Positions 1 to 7,262 of a DNA stretch of 13,135 nt are shown here, in pieces. The notes beneath the pieces were generated by a model. It did not search any database and was not told the DNA's origin. It worked only from the letters and a program-made list of their open reading frames with translations. The translations under genes and the position numbers were made by a program. Source of the DNA: an uncultured Clostridia bacterium (lineage in GTDB: Bacteria > Bacillota > Clostridia > Lachnospirales > Lachnospiraceae); contig CAMZAI010000059.1 of NCBI GenBank assembly GCA_947304065.1, forward strand, positions 1-13,135. The letters are read 5' to 3'. Numbering within the stretch: the first letter of the stretch is position 1; each line of letters begins with the position of its first letter.

Positions 1-1081
1 CACTTAAAGGAATGCCGCCGGCTGTAGTCTGTGCATTCTCAAAGCCGGCCGTTCCCGTGATGCGGAGTTCGAAATTCTTCATCCGTCCGGCTATCCTGAA
101 GAACAGCCCGGTATTGTCCTTGCCGCGATCCCGGTAGTCCGCAGAAACACCGCACTCTTTAAGTATCACAGAAGTCAGTTTATCGTTCAGTACTCCGGTC
201 AGACATCTGGTCAAAGACAGGCTGCTCCGGTCAAAATGAACTTTAAGGAAACCGGCCAATTCTTCTTCCGACATATCGGGGAACAGATCAAGCAAGATGC
301 CGACAGCTTTGCCGCCGGACAGAGCGCGTGCCGCAGCACCCGAAGCGTTCATCACGGGAATTCCGGAAATTCCGGTTTTATTGAAAATGATCTCGCCGTA
401 TTCCTCTGAAACAGTATCCGGATCGACCAGCAGTCTCACATTTGCTTCATGCCGCACTCCGGCGATCTCTTTAAGAAACGCAGCATCCGAAGTAAGTCCC
501 GTAAGCGCAGGCAGCGGCTCGATCACAGTATGACCGAGCTTCCCGCAGATATAATAGAACGACCCGTCGGTACCGAAACACGGTGAAGCCTGTCCTCCGG
601 CAGCTATGATCAGCCGGTCGCAGAAGTACTCTTCCGCACCGCACCTGAGTTTAAAGCCGGAACCGCTTTTCTCAACAGTTTTCACACGGCAGTTGTATTT
701 TACCGGAATTCCCAGTTCCTCCAGCCTGTTAATGAGAGCGTCACGTATAGATGCGGCCTGATTGCTGTGAGGATAACAGTAACCGTTTTTTATAAAAGCG
801 GGTACGCCTAAAGTCTTAAAGAATCCCAGAACATCCGCATTATCAAAGCGTTGATAAAACGAAAACGCGTCTCCCGAACTGCTGCGAAAATCAGATCCCG
901 ATATGTTTTCATTCGTGAAATTGCATTTGCCGTTGCCCGTGGCAGGGATCTTCTTGCCGGGAACCGGATTGCGTTCCAGGATCAGTATGTCTTTTTCATA
1001 AACCGCCGCAGAGATCGCAGCTGCCATGCCCGAGGCACCGCAGCCGATAATGATCAGTTTATGACGGTTTGTATCACTCAT
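1..1081 (-). CDS. HI0933/BaiN-family FAD-dependent oxidoreductase, C-terminus cut by window edge
   Basis: Flavoprotein of the HI0933 family (annotated as aminoacetone oxidase family FAD-binding enzyme or BaiN-like NAD(P)/FAD oxidoreductase). I translated the open frame by hand: 360 codons are present and the gene runs off the left edge. The family is usually about 400-420 aa, so roughly 50 residues are missing. Visible features are an N-terminal Rossmann dinucleotide motif GCGASG (residues 13-18), the acidic end of the second beta strand (E36), and the family signature PGKKIPATGNGKCNFTN (residues 41-57). The last visible residues, TTAGGIPLS, match the conserved segment that normally precedes the C-terminal FAD-contacting part. 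The ATG has TAAAGGA about 7 nt upstream and lies 11 bp after the flippase stop, so it is the last visible gene of the phoH-led operon. The physiological substrate is unknown in most members, so I assign no gene symbol. Confidence 0.9.
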   Translation of the reverse strand, partial: MSDTNRHKLIIIGCGASGMAAAISAAVYEKDILILERNPVPGKKIPATGNGKCNFTNENISGSDFRSSSGDAFSFYQRFDNADVLGFFKTLGVPAFIKNGYCYPHSNQAASIRDALINRLEELGIPVKYNCRVKTVEKSGSGFKLRCGAEEYFCDRLIIAAGGQASPCFGTDGSFYYICGKLGHTVIEPLPALTGLTSDAAFLKEIAGVRHEANVRLLVDPDTVSEEYGEIIFNKTGISGIPVMNASGAAARALSGGKAVGILLDLFPDMSEEELAGFLKVHFDRSSLSLTRCLTGVLNDKLTSVILKECGVSADYRDRGKDNTGLFFRIAGRMKNFELRITGTAGFENAQTTAGGIPLS

Positions 1082-1092
1082 ATAAAAATCCT

Positions 1093-2721
1093 TTAGCGGA
1101 GCAGTTTCATCTTCTTTGCGGCCGAAACGAGGAAATCACCCTTCGGGAAGCCGCGAAGTTCCTCTTCCGATACGCCCTTTAAGAGCAGAAGCGCCGCAAA
1201 ATAAACAGGTACCGCAACGATGATCGCGATGATCACTGCAACGGAATTGCTGTGCAAAAGCGCGAACAGCCCCTTAAATACGCCGAACGCGAGCAGTCCC
1301 ATGATCATGGATGCTGCAAGAGGTATCAGGAATGTCGTCCTGACCTCCTGCCTGTAATCGAGGATGTCGCCGATCGATATCCAGTTAAGTATGCATACGA
1401 GCAGTCCGTAAGTCACATTGCCTATAACAAGTCCGTAAGCGCCGAAATTGAGCGGTCCGACCAGGATATACAGAAGCACGATATGCACGCCGAGCGAGAT
1501 TGCCGAATGGATCACGGGCAGGCGCAGATGATCGATACCCTGCAGAATTCCGTTCGTAAGCGTCGATAAAGCAAAGAACACAACAGCGATACCGCCGAGC
1601 GTCATCAGTCTTCCGCTGAGCGGAGTATATGTCTTGTTGAACAGCAGGAGCAAAATAGGTCCTCCAAGGAATGAAAGGCCTACCGCGGAAGGGATCGCAA
1701 CGACCATATTTACTTTGATCGAAGATGCGACCTTTTCTCTTACGGAATCAAGATTTTTCTGCTTATATGTGGCGGAAAGCGTCGGAACGATCGATACGCC
1801 GAAAGCGGAAGCTATAGCCACGGGCAGATTATACATCCATTTGTATTTGTTCGAATAAGCCTCGTAAAGCACGGCCTTTTCGGCCTCTTCCATTCCCTTG
1901 CCGAACATGATGCGGCTGAACATATAATTGTCAAGGATGCCGCTCAGCTGGTAGATCGTCTGGCTGAGGATGATCGGAAGCATCGTGAGCAGGATCATCT
2001 TCGCGATCTCGCCGTCGCTGTCACGCTCTCCGGTATGGTCTTTCAGGCATTTACGCGTAAAATAACCCGAATTGATCGAATAGATGAATACCAGGAAGAT
2101 CAGTCCGAATATCGCGCCGACCAAAGTACCCGTCGTGCCGCCCGCAGCACCGTAAGCAGCCGCTTCAGCGCTGTCCTGATGCGCACGGATCAGTAGGTAT
2201 GCAGCAAGAACACTGAATATAGCGTTGAATATCTGCTCGATTATCTGTGAAAATGCAGTCGGGACCATCGTTCGTTTTCCCTGGAACAGGCCTCGAATGA
2301 TGCCCATTATCGAGAAAACAAATATCGTGGGCGCGAGCACTCTCAAAGGGATCGCTGCGCTCGGCCATTTCATGAACGAAGCCAGATTCTTCGCGAATAT
2401 GAAAAGGATAAGCGATGCGATAAGACCGATGCCGCTCGAGAGCAGCATGCCTACCCTGAATATCCTGTTGGAATTAATGTACTGCCCTCGCGAATCCTTA
2501 TCCGCGATAAGCTTCGAGACCGCCACCGGAACACTGTAGGTCGAAACCAGCAGCGCGATATTGTATATCTCGTAAGCGGTATTGTAATAGGCCATGCCTT
2601 CGGTCCCGACGATGCGAGTCAGCGGGATCCGGTAGACAAGACCGATAAATCTCGTGATAAGACCTGCTATCGCAAGTATTCCGCCTTGCAGCAGGTAATC
2701 GTTTTTACGTTTCTCACTCAT
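1093..2721 (-). CDS. MurJ/YtgP-SpoVB type lipid-linked oligosaccharide flippase
   Basis: Polytopic membrane protein of 542 aa in the MOP superfamily (polysaccharide biosynthesis protein, YtgP/SpoVB/MurJ branch). Members flip lipid-linked precursors such as lipid II across the cytoplasmic membrane. The N-terminus (GGILAIAGLITRFIGLVYRI, residues 13-32) and the GLFQGKRTMVPTAFSQIIEQ block (144-163) are typical. About 14 hydrophobic segments span the length, ending with a short basic cytoplasmic tail. The length is normal for the family. The start overlaps the end of the DUF3048 gene by 8 bp, with GAGG about 9 nt upstream. Bacillota genomes often carry several paralogues (YtgP, SpoVB, YabM-like), and sequence reading alone does not decide whether this one is the essential lipid II flippase or a sporulation paralogue. 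Its place beside ybeY and phoH favours a housekeeping role (inference). Confidence 0.88.
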   Translation of the reverse strand: MSEKRKNDYLLQGGILAIAGLITRFIGLVYRIPLTRIVGTEGMAYYNTAYEIYNIALLVSTYSVPVAVSKLIADKDSRGQYINSNRIFRVGMLLSSGIGLIASLILFIFAKNLASFMKWPSAAIPLRVLAPTIFVFSIMGIIRGLFQGKRTMVPTAFSQIIEQIFNAIFSVLAAYLLIRAHQDSAEAAAYGAAGGTTGTLVGAIFGLIFLVFIYSINSGYFTRKCLKDHTGERDSDGEIAKMILLTMLPIILSQTIYQLSGILDNYMFSRIMFGKGMEEAEKAVLYEAYSNKYKWMYNLPVAIASAFGVSIVPTLSATYKQKNLDSVREKVASSIKVNMVVAIPSAVGLSFLGGPILLLLFNKTYTPLSGRLMTLGGIAVVFFALSTLTNGILQGIDHLRLPVIHSAISLGVHIVLLYILVGPLNFGAYGLVIGNVTYGLLVCILNWISIGDILDYRQEVRTTFLIPLAASMIMGLLAFGVFKGLFALLHSNSVAVIIAIIVAVPVYFAALLLLKGVSEEELRGFPKGDFLVSAAKKMKLLR

Positions 2722-4027
2722 CTTGCTTTGCCTCTATCGAGAGGTAATCTGTCCTGAAATCAGGGAATAATGAAATAAATGTCTTTCCGGGATTAATGCT
2801 CAGTACCTCTCCGTCCGAGCCGTAATACATCATGAAACCGGCTTTTTCGTTCTTTTTCCAGGTGATCGGAACACACTGACCCTTCGAGATGTAATATCCC
2901 TTGCCGGAAGTGTCCTCAAGCTCCATATCCTGGTAATCGTTGCGGTCCTTATCCCATTCATGAACGATCTGAATGATGATATTGGTGAAAGTCAGGGGCT
3001 CCTGCGTATTGTAATCGATATGGATGCCGCCGAACTGATATCTGTTGTAGAGCTGAGTCTCCGGATCGTACAGCATGTAAGGCTGGGTCCAGCGGTCATA
3101 GCTCAAAAGAACCTTGTAAGCGGGAGTCGCTTCGGGCCCCGAGTAAGTCAGAACCTCACCGTCGGCGCCGTATACGGGCGACTTGTCTGCAGGATAAAGC
3201 TGCTCTTCATTGAATACAAAATGATTCGGTGTGTAGCCTTCCTTATGCTCCGTGCGCCTCTTGTGATCCTCAAGATACTGATATGCGCCCATGAACGAGA
3301 AGAATGCGTTATGAGGGGACTCGATGTTCTTGTCACGGTAGAACACATCTCCGCCCATGCTCATGCCGTCCATATTGTCCTTTATGCCCATCTCTTCCAT
3401 CTTGTCATAGGCATAATAAGCGCCGCCGAAATGAACGTAGATCGCATCGTACTCGGTAGCCACGCTGACATAATAATGTCTTGCGCTGCGGATCGAGCCG
3501 AGTCTGGCAGCGCATGCGGAATCCTCGTCAACGCCCTCGTATACGCCCATAAGACGGGTAATACCGCCCTCTACGAGCGCTTCATAAAGGATCTTCGCAT
3601 CTCCTACGCCGCTCTGGGGATTCGCATAGATGATATTGTTGAGCATCGCGCAGAACGGACGCTTCCGGGCTGTTTCTTCCTTTATCCATCCGCCGTCAAG
3701 CTCGGAACGTACTTCTCCTATATGGAGATCGGGCGTCGGAGTCGGCGAAGGGCTCGGAGTGGGTGATACTGTGGGCTCTGCCGTAGGCTCCGGAGTAGGC
3801 GTGGGCGCTGCCGTAGGCGTGGCCGAAACTAAAGCCGAAGTATCGGGCACCGGGGTATCATTACTCTTCTTTGAGCCGTTTACGCAGACGATAATGATAA
3901 CAACTGCAGCAATGATCACAGCTGCCGCTATACCGAGCACGGTATATAAAAACTTCCGGTCTTCCTTAAGTCTCGAGATAAATCCCGGAATGATCTCATC
4001 TTTAAGTTTGTTAAAGAACTCTTTCAT
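2714..4027 (-). CDS. DUF3048 (YerB-like) membrane-anchored extracellular protein
   Basis: Protein of 437 aa. It has a short basic cytoplasmic stretch (1-26), one transmembrane helix (about 27-48), a Pro/Thr-rich linker (66-99) and a large extracellular DUF3048 region (about 120-435). DUF3048 hallmarks visible are RPFCAMLNNIIYANPQSGVG (123-142), YEALVEGGITRLMGVYEG (148-165), GSIRSARHYYVSVATEYDAI (177-196) and YVHFGGA (197-203). Bacillus YerB is a lipoprotein. Here the cysteine at residue 48 follows IIV and does not form a lipobox, so anchoring is probably by the helix. The family's biochemical role is not established to my knowledge. The start forms an ATGA overlap with the ybeY stop, and the 3' end overlaps the flippase start by 8 bp, so expression is probably translationally coupled to both. 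An envelope role is inferred from topology and from the neighbouring flippase. Confidence 0.88.
   Translation of the reverse strand: MKEFFNKLKDEIIPGFISRLKEDRKFLYTVLGIAAAVIIAAVVIIIVCVNGSKKSNDTPVPDTSALVSATPTAAPTPTPEPTAEPTVSPTPSPSPTPTPDLHIGEVRSELDGGWIKEETARKRPFCAMLNNIIYANPQSGVGDAKILYEALVEGGITRLMGVYEGVDEDSACAARLGSIRSARHYYVSVATEYDAIYVHFGGAYYAYDKMEEMGIKDNMDGMSMGGDVFYRDKNIESPHNAFFSFMGAYQYLEDHKRRTEHKEGYTPNHFVFNEEQLYPADKSPVYGADGEVLTYSGPEATPAYKVLLSYDRWTQPYMLYDPETQLYNRYQFGGIHIDYNTQEPLTFTNIIIQIVHEWDKDRNDYQDMELEDTSGKGYYISKGQCVPITWKKNEKAGFMMYYGSDGEVLSINPGKTFISLFPDFRTDYLSIEAKQDE
3731..3832 (-). repeat. Low-complexity Pro/Thr-coding tract
   Basis: This tract encodes the Pro/Thr/Ser-rich linker of the DUF3048 protein (residues 66-99, repeating PT, PS and PEPT units). 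At DNA level it is an imperfect array of 6-nt units; read on the plus strand these give a misleading Gly/Val-rich frame. Such linkers usually space an extracellular domain away from the membrane through the wall. Unit number could vary between strains by slippage (inference). Confidence 0.75.
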
Positions 4028-4521
4028 CTGTTTATTCCCGCATCATCAAGTATTTGTTTCTGAAGAGGCTCCATGACCAGACGGTCGGCTTCTTCGATAT
4101 GATCGTAACCGATCAGGTGGAGCATGCTGTGCACGATAAGGAAGCAAAACTCACGCTTTACGCTGTGTCCGTATTCCTTCGCCTGCTCGAGCACTTTGTC
4201 GGCGCTGATCACGATGTCGCCGAGCATCAGCTCGCCGGTATCGGGATTAAAACAGTCCTCTCCGCCGTCGTCAAGCCACGAATAATCGCCTGCTTTGGGG
4301 AAATCAGCCATCGGGAACGAAAGCACGTCGGTAGGTCTGTCTATATCACGGAACTCCTTGTTCAGTCTGTGAATACCGGGATTGTCGGTAATGGTAAGAT
4401 TGACTTCGCATTCCCAGGGACAACCGGTTTTTTCGAGTACGAATTCGATTATCTCTTTGGCTTCCTTCTCAATGTCCATACTTAAGGAAACCTCTGTCTC
4501 GTTCTCAATCAACAGAGTCAT
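4024..4521 (-). CDS. ybeY: YbeY endoribonuclease / rRNA maturation factor
   Basis: YbeY is a zinc-dependent single-strand endoribonuclease involved in 16S rRNA 3'-end maturation and 70S ribosome quality control. With the start chosen here the product is 165 aa, a normal length. The zinc signature is clear near the C-terminus: HSMLHLIGYDH, with all three histidines. The upstream block containing DIDRPTDVLSFPM is also typical. A longer frame begins with TTG at 4539, but the ATG at 4521 has an ideal AAAGGAG six nt upstream and begins MTLLIENETE as in homologues, so the TTG start is rejected. The gene overlaps the end of the upstream membrane-protein gene by 17 bp and shares an ATGA with the DUF3048 gene downstream. 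The adjacency of phoH and ybeY is widely conserved in bacteria. Confidence 0.95.
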   Translation of the reverse strand: MTLLIENETEVSLSMDIEKEAKEIIEFVLEKTGCPWECEVNLTITDNPGIHRLNKEFRDIDRPTDVLSFPMADFPKAGDYSWLDDGGEDCFNPDTGELMLGDIVISADKVLEQAKEYGHSVKREFCFLIVHSMLHLIGYDHIEEADRLVMEPLQKQILDDAGINR

Positions 4522-5884
4522 AATTTGCTCCTTTGTCAATGAAATAAAGCTTCAGCAGCTGGATCTCTTCGTTGGAGAAACCGGCGAGTCGGAGTACATT
4601 CTGCTCCTTGCGGACCTTGATCGCATTCGATACGATCCTCTCCATCGGAACGGACTCGTTATTGTTCTTGCTGAGGTAATTCGCGGTATTGATGATATCG
4701 TCGCAAAGAAGCACAACGCCGGCCTCGCGGATGATCGGCAGATTGTTGTTCTTGTCCTTTATCTGGACGATCTGACGGATAAGATACTCGGGAAGTCTGT
4801 AAGTGTCTTTGAGTTTCGCTGCGTAGTCCTCTCCGAGAACCTTCTGCGCCTCGTGATAAAGACCGACAGCGTAGCCCATTTGCGCGTCGCATCCGATCAG
4901 TTCGGAGGCGTCGGAACTGATGCGCGCGATCTGCAGACAATGCTTATATATCTTGCTGTTCTTCGAAAGATCCTTAACATATTTGAACTCGGGAGAAATG
5001 GCGTCTTCCACGGCCACTGTCCTGTTCATCAGCTCGTCGATGCGGGCCTTCAGGTCGCTGTTCTTTGACTCGAGCTCAATATACTCCTGCTTCATGCGGT
5101 CTACGGTGTCTTGAGTCTCCTTATTTGAAGCGATAAGCTTTTCGTTCTGTTTCTTTCTTGAATCAAGCTCTCTCTTTAAGACCTTGTTGTCATGCTCAGT
5201 GGGAGTTTTTGCGGATTCCTTACCTGATTCCGCGTCATAGCCGGTGCCGAGCAATCTGATGAAATATACGCAGCTAAGGATCATCGTAGAGATAACTATT
5301 ACAACGATCTCATTGGTCCCGAACGCGTCATGGAGCACAAATCCATTTGCCGCAATGGTAAGTATCGCGAAAAACAGGATACAGATGATGGCGGCAAATA
5401 TAAGCGTCGGAATGTCTTTGAGCTTTTCGGAAAGTATGCAGATAAGAAGTATCAAAACCAGCAGAACCGCGATGCCTGCAAGTTTCTCGGGAGTGAAAAG
5501 CGCACAGAAGCCCGAAACGGCAGCGAGCGCGAACATCGACAGGGCGAGGTCGGCGTATACCGCGAGCAAAGTGATGGCTCCGAGCAAAAGCGTTGAAACA
5601 AGCGCCTCATAAGGCAGCCAGACCGCAAAGAAACAAACCGCGGGAACTGCAGCCGTAAGCACAGCGCGCGGAATGTCGCTCATTATATCTGATCTGTAGG
5701 TTTCGGCATAGAATGCGTAAACAAATGCAAAACAAAGAACAAAAGCAGCTGCGGCCCAGAAGCTCTTATAGGACGCCTTGGCAATGAACATTCCGAGGAA
5801 CAGCGCCGCCGTGCCGAGGATCGGAGTCGCTATGGATACTATCCTGATCCTTCCTGCTTTTGCGTTACTGTTTTCTGTGTTCAT
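4505..5884 (-). CDS. Polytopic membrane protein with coiled coil and degenerate HD domain (PgpH/YqfF-position protein)
   Basis: Protein of 459 aa from the ATG at 5884. A TTG 39 nt upstream extends the frame but has no ribosome binding site. The chosen ATG overlaps the phoH stop by 20 bp and has only a weak upstream GGAG, so coupling to phoH is likely. About 7-8 hydrophobic helices fill residues 16-211. A hydrophilic coiled coil follows (about 231-292), then a C-terminal HD-like domain (about 300-455). The order phoH - 7TM/HD protein (PgpH/YqfF, a c-di-AMP phosphodiesterase) - ybeY is standard in Bacillota, and this gene sits in that slot. Compared with PgpH, the large extracellular domain is absent. 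The HD domain keeps H315 (YKHC), H344 (YHE) and an Asp pair (D395/D396, LLCDD). The HD aspartate is Glu (E345), the region carrying the next His is deleted, and the HH pair (QHHG in PgpH) is replaced by IKDK. Loss of hydrolase activity is inferred; a scaffolding or nucleotide-sensing role is possible but unproven. Confidence 0.8.
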   Translation of the reverse strand: MNTENSNAKAGRIRIVSIATPILGTAALFLGMFIAKASYKSFWAAAAFVLCFAFVYAFYAETYRSDIMSDIPRAVLTAAVPAVCFFAVWLPYEALVSTLLLGAITLLAVYADLALSMFALAAVSGFCALFTPEKLAGIAVLLVLILLICILSEKLKDIPTLIFAAIICILFFAILTIAANGFVLHDAFGTNEIVVIVISTMILSCVYFIRLLGTGYDAESGKESAKTPTEHDNKVLKRELDSRKKQNEKLIASNKETQDTVDRMKQEYIELESKNSDLKARIDELMNRTVAVEDAISPEFKYVKDLSKNSKIYKHCLQIARISSDASELIGCDAQMGYAVGLYHEAQKVLGEDYAAKLKDTYRLPEYLIRQIVQIKDKNNNLPIIREAGVVLLCDDIINTANYLSKNNNESVPMERIVSNAIKVRKEQNVLRLAGFSNEEIQLLKLYFIDKGANYDSVD

Positions 5885-6884
5885 GTCCGTGAGTACTCCG
5901 TGAATTAGTATTTTTTCTTTCAAAACGCTCGTAAGCGTCTACGATCTTCTGAACCAGAGGATGTCTTACGACATCGTGCGAGGTAAGAGTCGCGTAACCG
6001 ATATCCTCGATGTCCTTCAATACTTTTATCGCGATATCGAGGCCGGAAACGGTGCCCTGAGGCAGATCCTTCTGAGTCGGATCTCCGGTGATTATGGCCT
6101 TTGACCCGAAACCGATACGCGTAAGGAACATCTTCATCTGCGCCGGAGTCGTGTTCTGCGCCTCGTCAAGGATGATAAACGCATTATCCAGCGTACGTCC
6201 GCGCATATAAGCGAGCGGAGCGACCTCGATCAGACCCTTCTCGAGATTCTTCTGGAAGCTCTCGGCGCCCATGATCTGGTAAAGAGCGTCGTACAGAGGA
6301 CGAAGGTAGGGATCGATCTTGCTCTGAAGATCTCCGGGAAGGAAGCCGAGCTTTTCTCCCGCTTCGATTGCCGGACGCGTAAGTATGATGCGGTTGACCT
6401 CGTTGTTCTTAAAGGCGCTGATCGCCATGGCCATCGCGAGATAAGTCTTACCTGTACCGGCAGGTCCGAGTCCGAACACGATCATGTTCTTGCGTATAAG
6501 ATCGATGTACTTCTTCTGACCGATGGTCTTGGGCTTTATGGGCTTTCCGGCCAGCGTAAATCCGATCAGGTCGTGGTCTATCTCGGTAAGGGCGCTCTCC
6601 CTGTCGTCCATGCAGAGCGAAAGCGCGTAATTGACATTCTGTTCGTTGATTATATTTCCGTTCTTCGCGAGCCCGACAAGCTGCTCGATAACCCTTACAG
6701 CCCTGTCGGCGTTCACCGATTCGCCTATAACCTTTAATTCGCCGTCACGCGCGATCAGCGAAATACCGAGCGTGCGCTCTATCTTTTTGATGTTATTGTC
6801 AAACTCGCCGAATATATTGGAAATATGCTCTTTGGGAATCGAAATAACAAATTCGTTTAAAGCCATATGTTTAAATATCTCCAT
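5865..6884 (-). CDS. phoH: PhoH family ATPase (PhoH-like protein)
   Basis: PhoH-family P-loop ATPase of 339 aa, a cytoplasmic protein often linked to RNA metabolism, with precise function unsettled. It has an N-terminal KH-like region (about 10-75, containing a GEFDNNIKKIERTLGISLI block), a Walker A motif GPAGTGKT (140-147), Walker B FIILDEAQN (236-244) followed by TTPAQMKMFLTRIG, and the sensor-like IITGDPTQKDLP (264-275). The length is normal for the Bacillota form. The first ATG (6884) has only a weak GGAT upstream. A second in-frame ATG at 6866 would give a protein six residues shorter and cannot be excluded. It is the first gene of its transcription unit, with an extended -10 promoter just upstream and the rpsU terminator before that. 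Its 3' end overlaps the degenerate HD-protein gene. Confidence 0.95.
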   Translation of the reverse strand: MEIFKHMALNEFVISIPKEHISNIFGEFDNNIKKIERTLGISLIARDGELKVIGESVNADRAVRVIEQLVGLAKNGNIINEQNVNYALSLCMDDRESALTEIDHDLIGFTLAGKPIKPKTIGQKKYIDLIRKNMIVFGLGPAGTGKTYLAMAMAISAFKNNEVNRIILTRPAIEAGEKLGFLPGDLQSKIDPYLRPLYDALYQIMGAESFQKNLEKGLIEVAPLAYMRGRTLDNAFIILDEAQNTTPAQMKMFLTRIGFGSKAIITGDPTQKDLPQGTVSGLDIAIKVLKDIEDIGYATLTSHDVVRHPLVQKIVDAYERFERKNTNSRSTHGHEHRKQ

Positions 6885-6918
6885 GAAAAATTATCCAAAC
6901 GCATAAACGTTCACTTTG

Positions 6919-6947
6919 ATTATACCATATTTGCGATAAACAATATA
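6919..6947 (-). promoter_or_regulatory. Extended -10 promoter for the phoH operon
   Basis: On the minus strand the perfect -10 TATAAT (6919-6924) is preceded by TGG, giving an extended -10 element. The -35 position, 17 nt upstream (6942-6947), is TATATT, a poor match. The predicted transcript start is near 6912, giving a leader of about 28 nt before the phoH ATG. It lies directly downstream of the rpsU terminator, as expected for a fresh transcription unit. Confidence 0.7.
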
Positions 6948-6965
6948 GTTTTTTGAAAAATTTAG

Positions 6966-6998
6966 AAAATAAAAAAGCCCCCGAAAAACAGGGGCTTT
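6966..6998 (-). terminator. Rho-independent terminator of rpsU
   Basis: On the minus strand the stem AAAGCCCC (6998-6991) and its perfect complement GGGGCTTT (6981-6974) enclose a 9-nt loop and are followed by TTTATTTT. The hairpin begins about 20 nt after the rpsU stop codon. On the plus strand the 3' side lacks a T run, so it acts in the minus direction. Confidence 0.9.
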
Positions 6999-7018
6999 GA
7001 TATCGTTTGACTTAAATA

Positions 7019-7192
7019 TCAATACTTTCTCTTGCGAGCAGCCTCAGACTTCTTCTTGCGTCTAACGCTGGGCTTCTCGTAATGCTCTCTCTTGCGGATC
7101 TCCTGCTGAATACCAGCCTTTGCGCAGTTTCTCTTAAATCTGCGAAGAGCGCTGTCCAGAGTCTCGTTCTCTTTTACAATAACGTTCGACAT
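7019..7192 (-). CDS. rpsU: 30S ribosomal protein bS21
   Basis: Small ribosomal protein of 57 aa, translated by hand. It begins MSNVIVKENETLDSALRRFK, the canonical bS21 N-terminus, and ends in a very basic tail rich in Arg and Lys (KPSVRRKKKSEAARKRKY). bS21 binds the 30S platform near the anti-Shine-Dalgarno end of 16S rRNA. No other in-frame start exists nearby, so the ATG at 7192 is secure. Its ribosome binding site is odd: the strong GGAGGGAGG (7207-7215) ends 14 nt before the ATG, while a second GAGG is only 2 nt away. The gene has its own promoter inside the end of dxs and its own terminator, so it can be expressed alone, although read-through from dxs is possible because I see no terminator between them. 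It precedes phoH in related Bacillota as well. Confidence 0.96.
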   Translation of the reverse strand: MSNVIVKENETLDSALRRFKRNCAKAGIQQEIRKREHYEKPSVRRKKKSEAARKRKY

Positions 7193-7260
7193 AGCCTCAC
7201 ACCAAACCTCCCTCCAGTTGTGAATTGTGCCGAATCTTGGGGTTTATGCCTGCATGCACG
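7193..7260 (-). promoter_or_regulatory. rpsU 5' leader with competing pairings around the ribosome binding site
   Basis: This is the predicted leader of about 68 nt from the rpsU promoter. AAACCCC (7245-7239) can pair with GGAGGUUU (7211-7204, one bulged A), covering part of the strong Shine-Dalgarno sequence. Separately UUCACA (7224-7219) can pair with UGUGAG (7201-7196) just before the start codon; this leaves the Shine-Dalgarno sequence in a loop and shortens its effective distance to the ATG. The two helices interleave, so they are alternatives or a strained pseudoknot. I read these pairings by eye without energy calculation, and regulation is inference. Confidence 0.3.
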
Positions 7261-7262
7261 AG

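Noticed and set aside
2960..3766. Long plus-strand open frame (268 aa) opposite the DUF3048 gene
   Set aside because: It is antisense to a gene with clear family motifs, has no recognisable motif or convincing ribosome binding site, and follows from codon bias in the opposite strand.
3630..4076. Gly/Val-rich plus-strand frame with short repeats
   Set aside because: It is the reverse reading of the Pro/Thr-rich linker of the DUF3048 protein. The repeat units are 6-nt coding units, not a CRISPR or regulatory repeat.
4382..5068. Plus-strand frame of 228 aa across ybeY and the HD-protein gene
   Set aside because: It spans two well-supported minus-strand genes, and its sequence resembles no family I know.
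7251..7258. Palindrome TGCATGCA at the predicted rpsU transcript start
   Set aside because: A single 8-bp palindrome is expected by chance in a window this size, and there is no T run after it, so it is not a dxs terminator.
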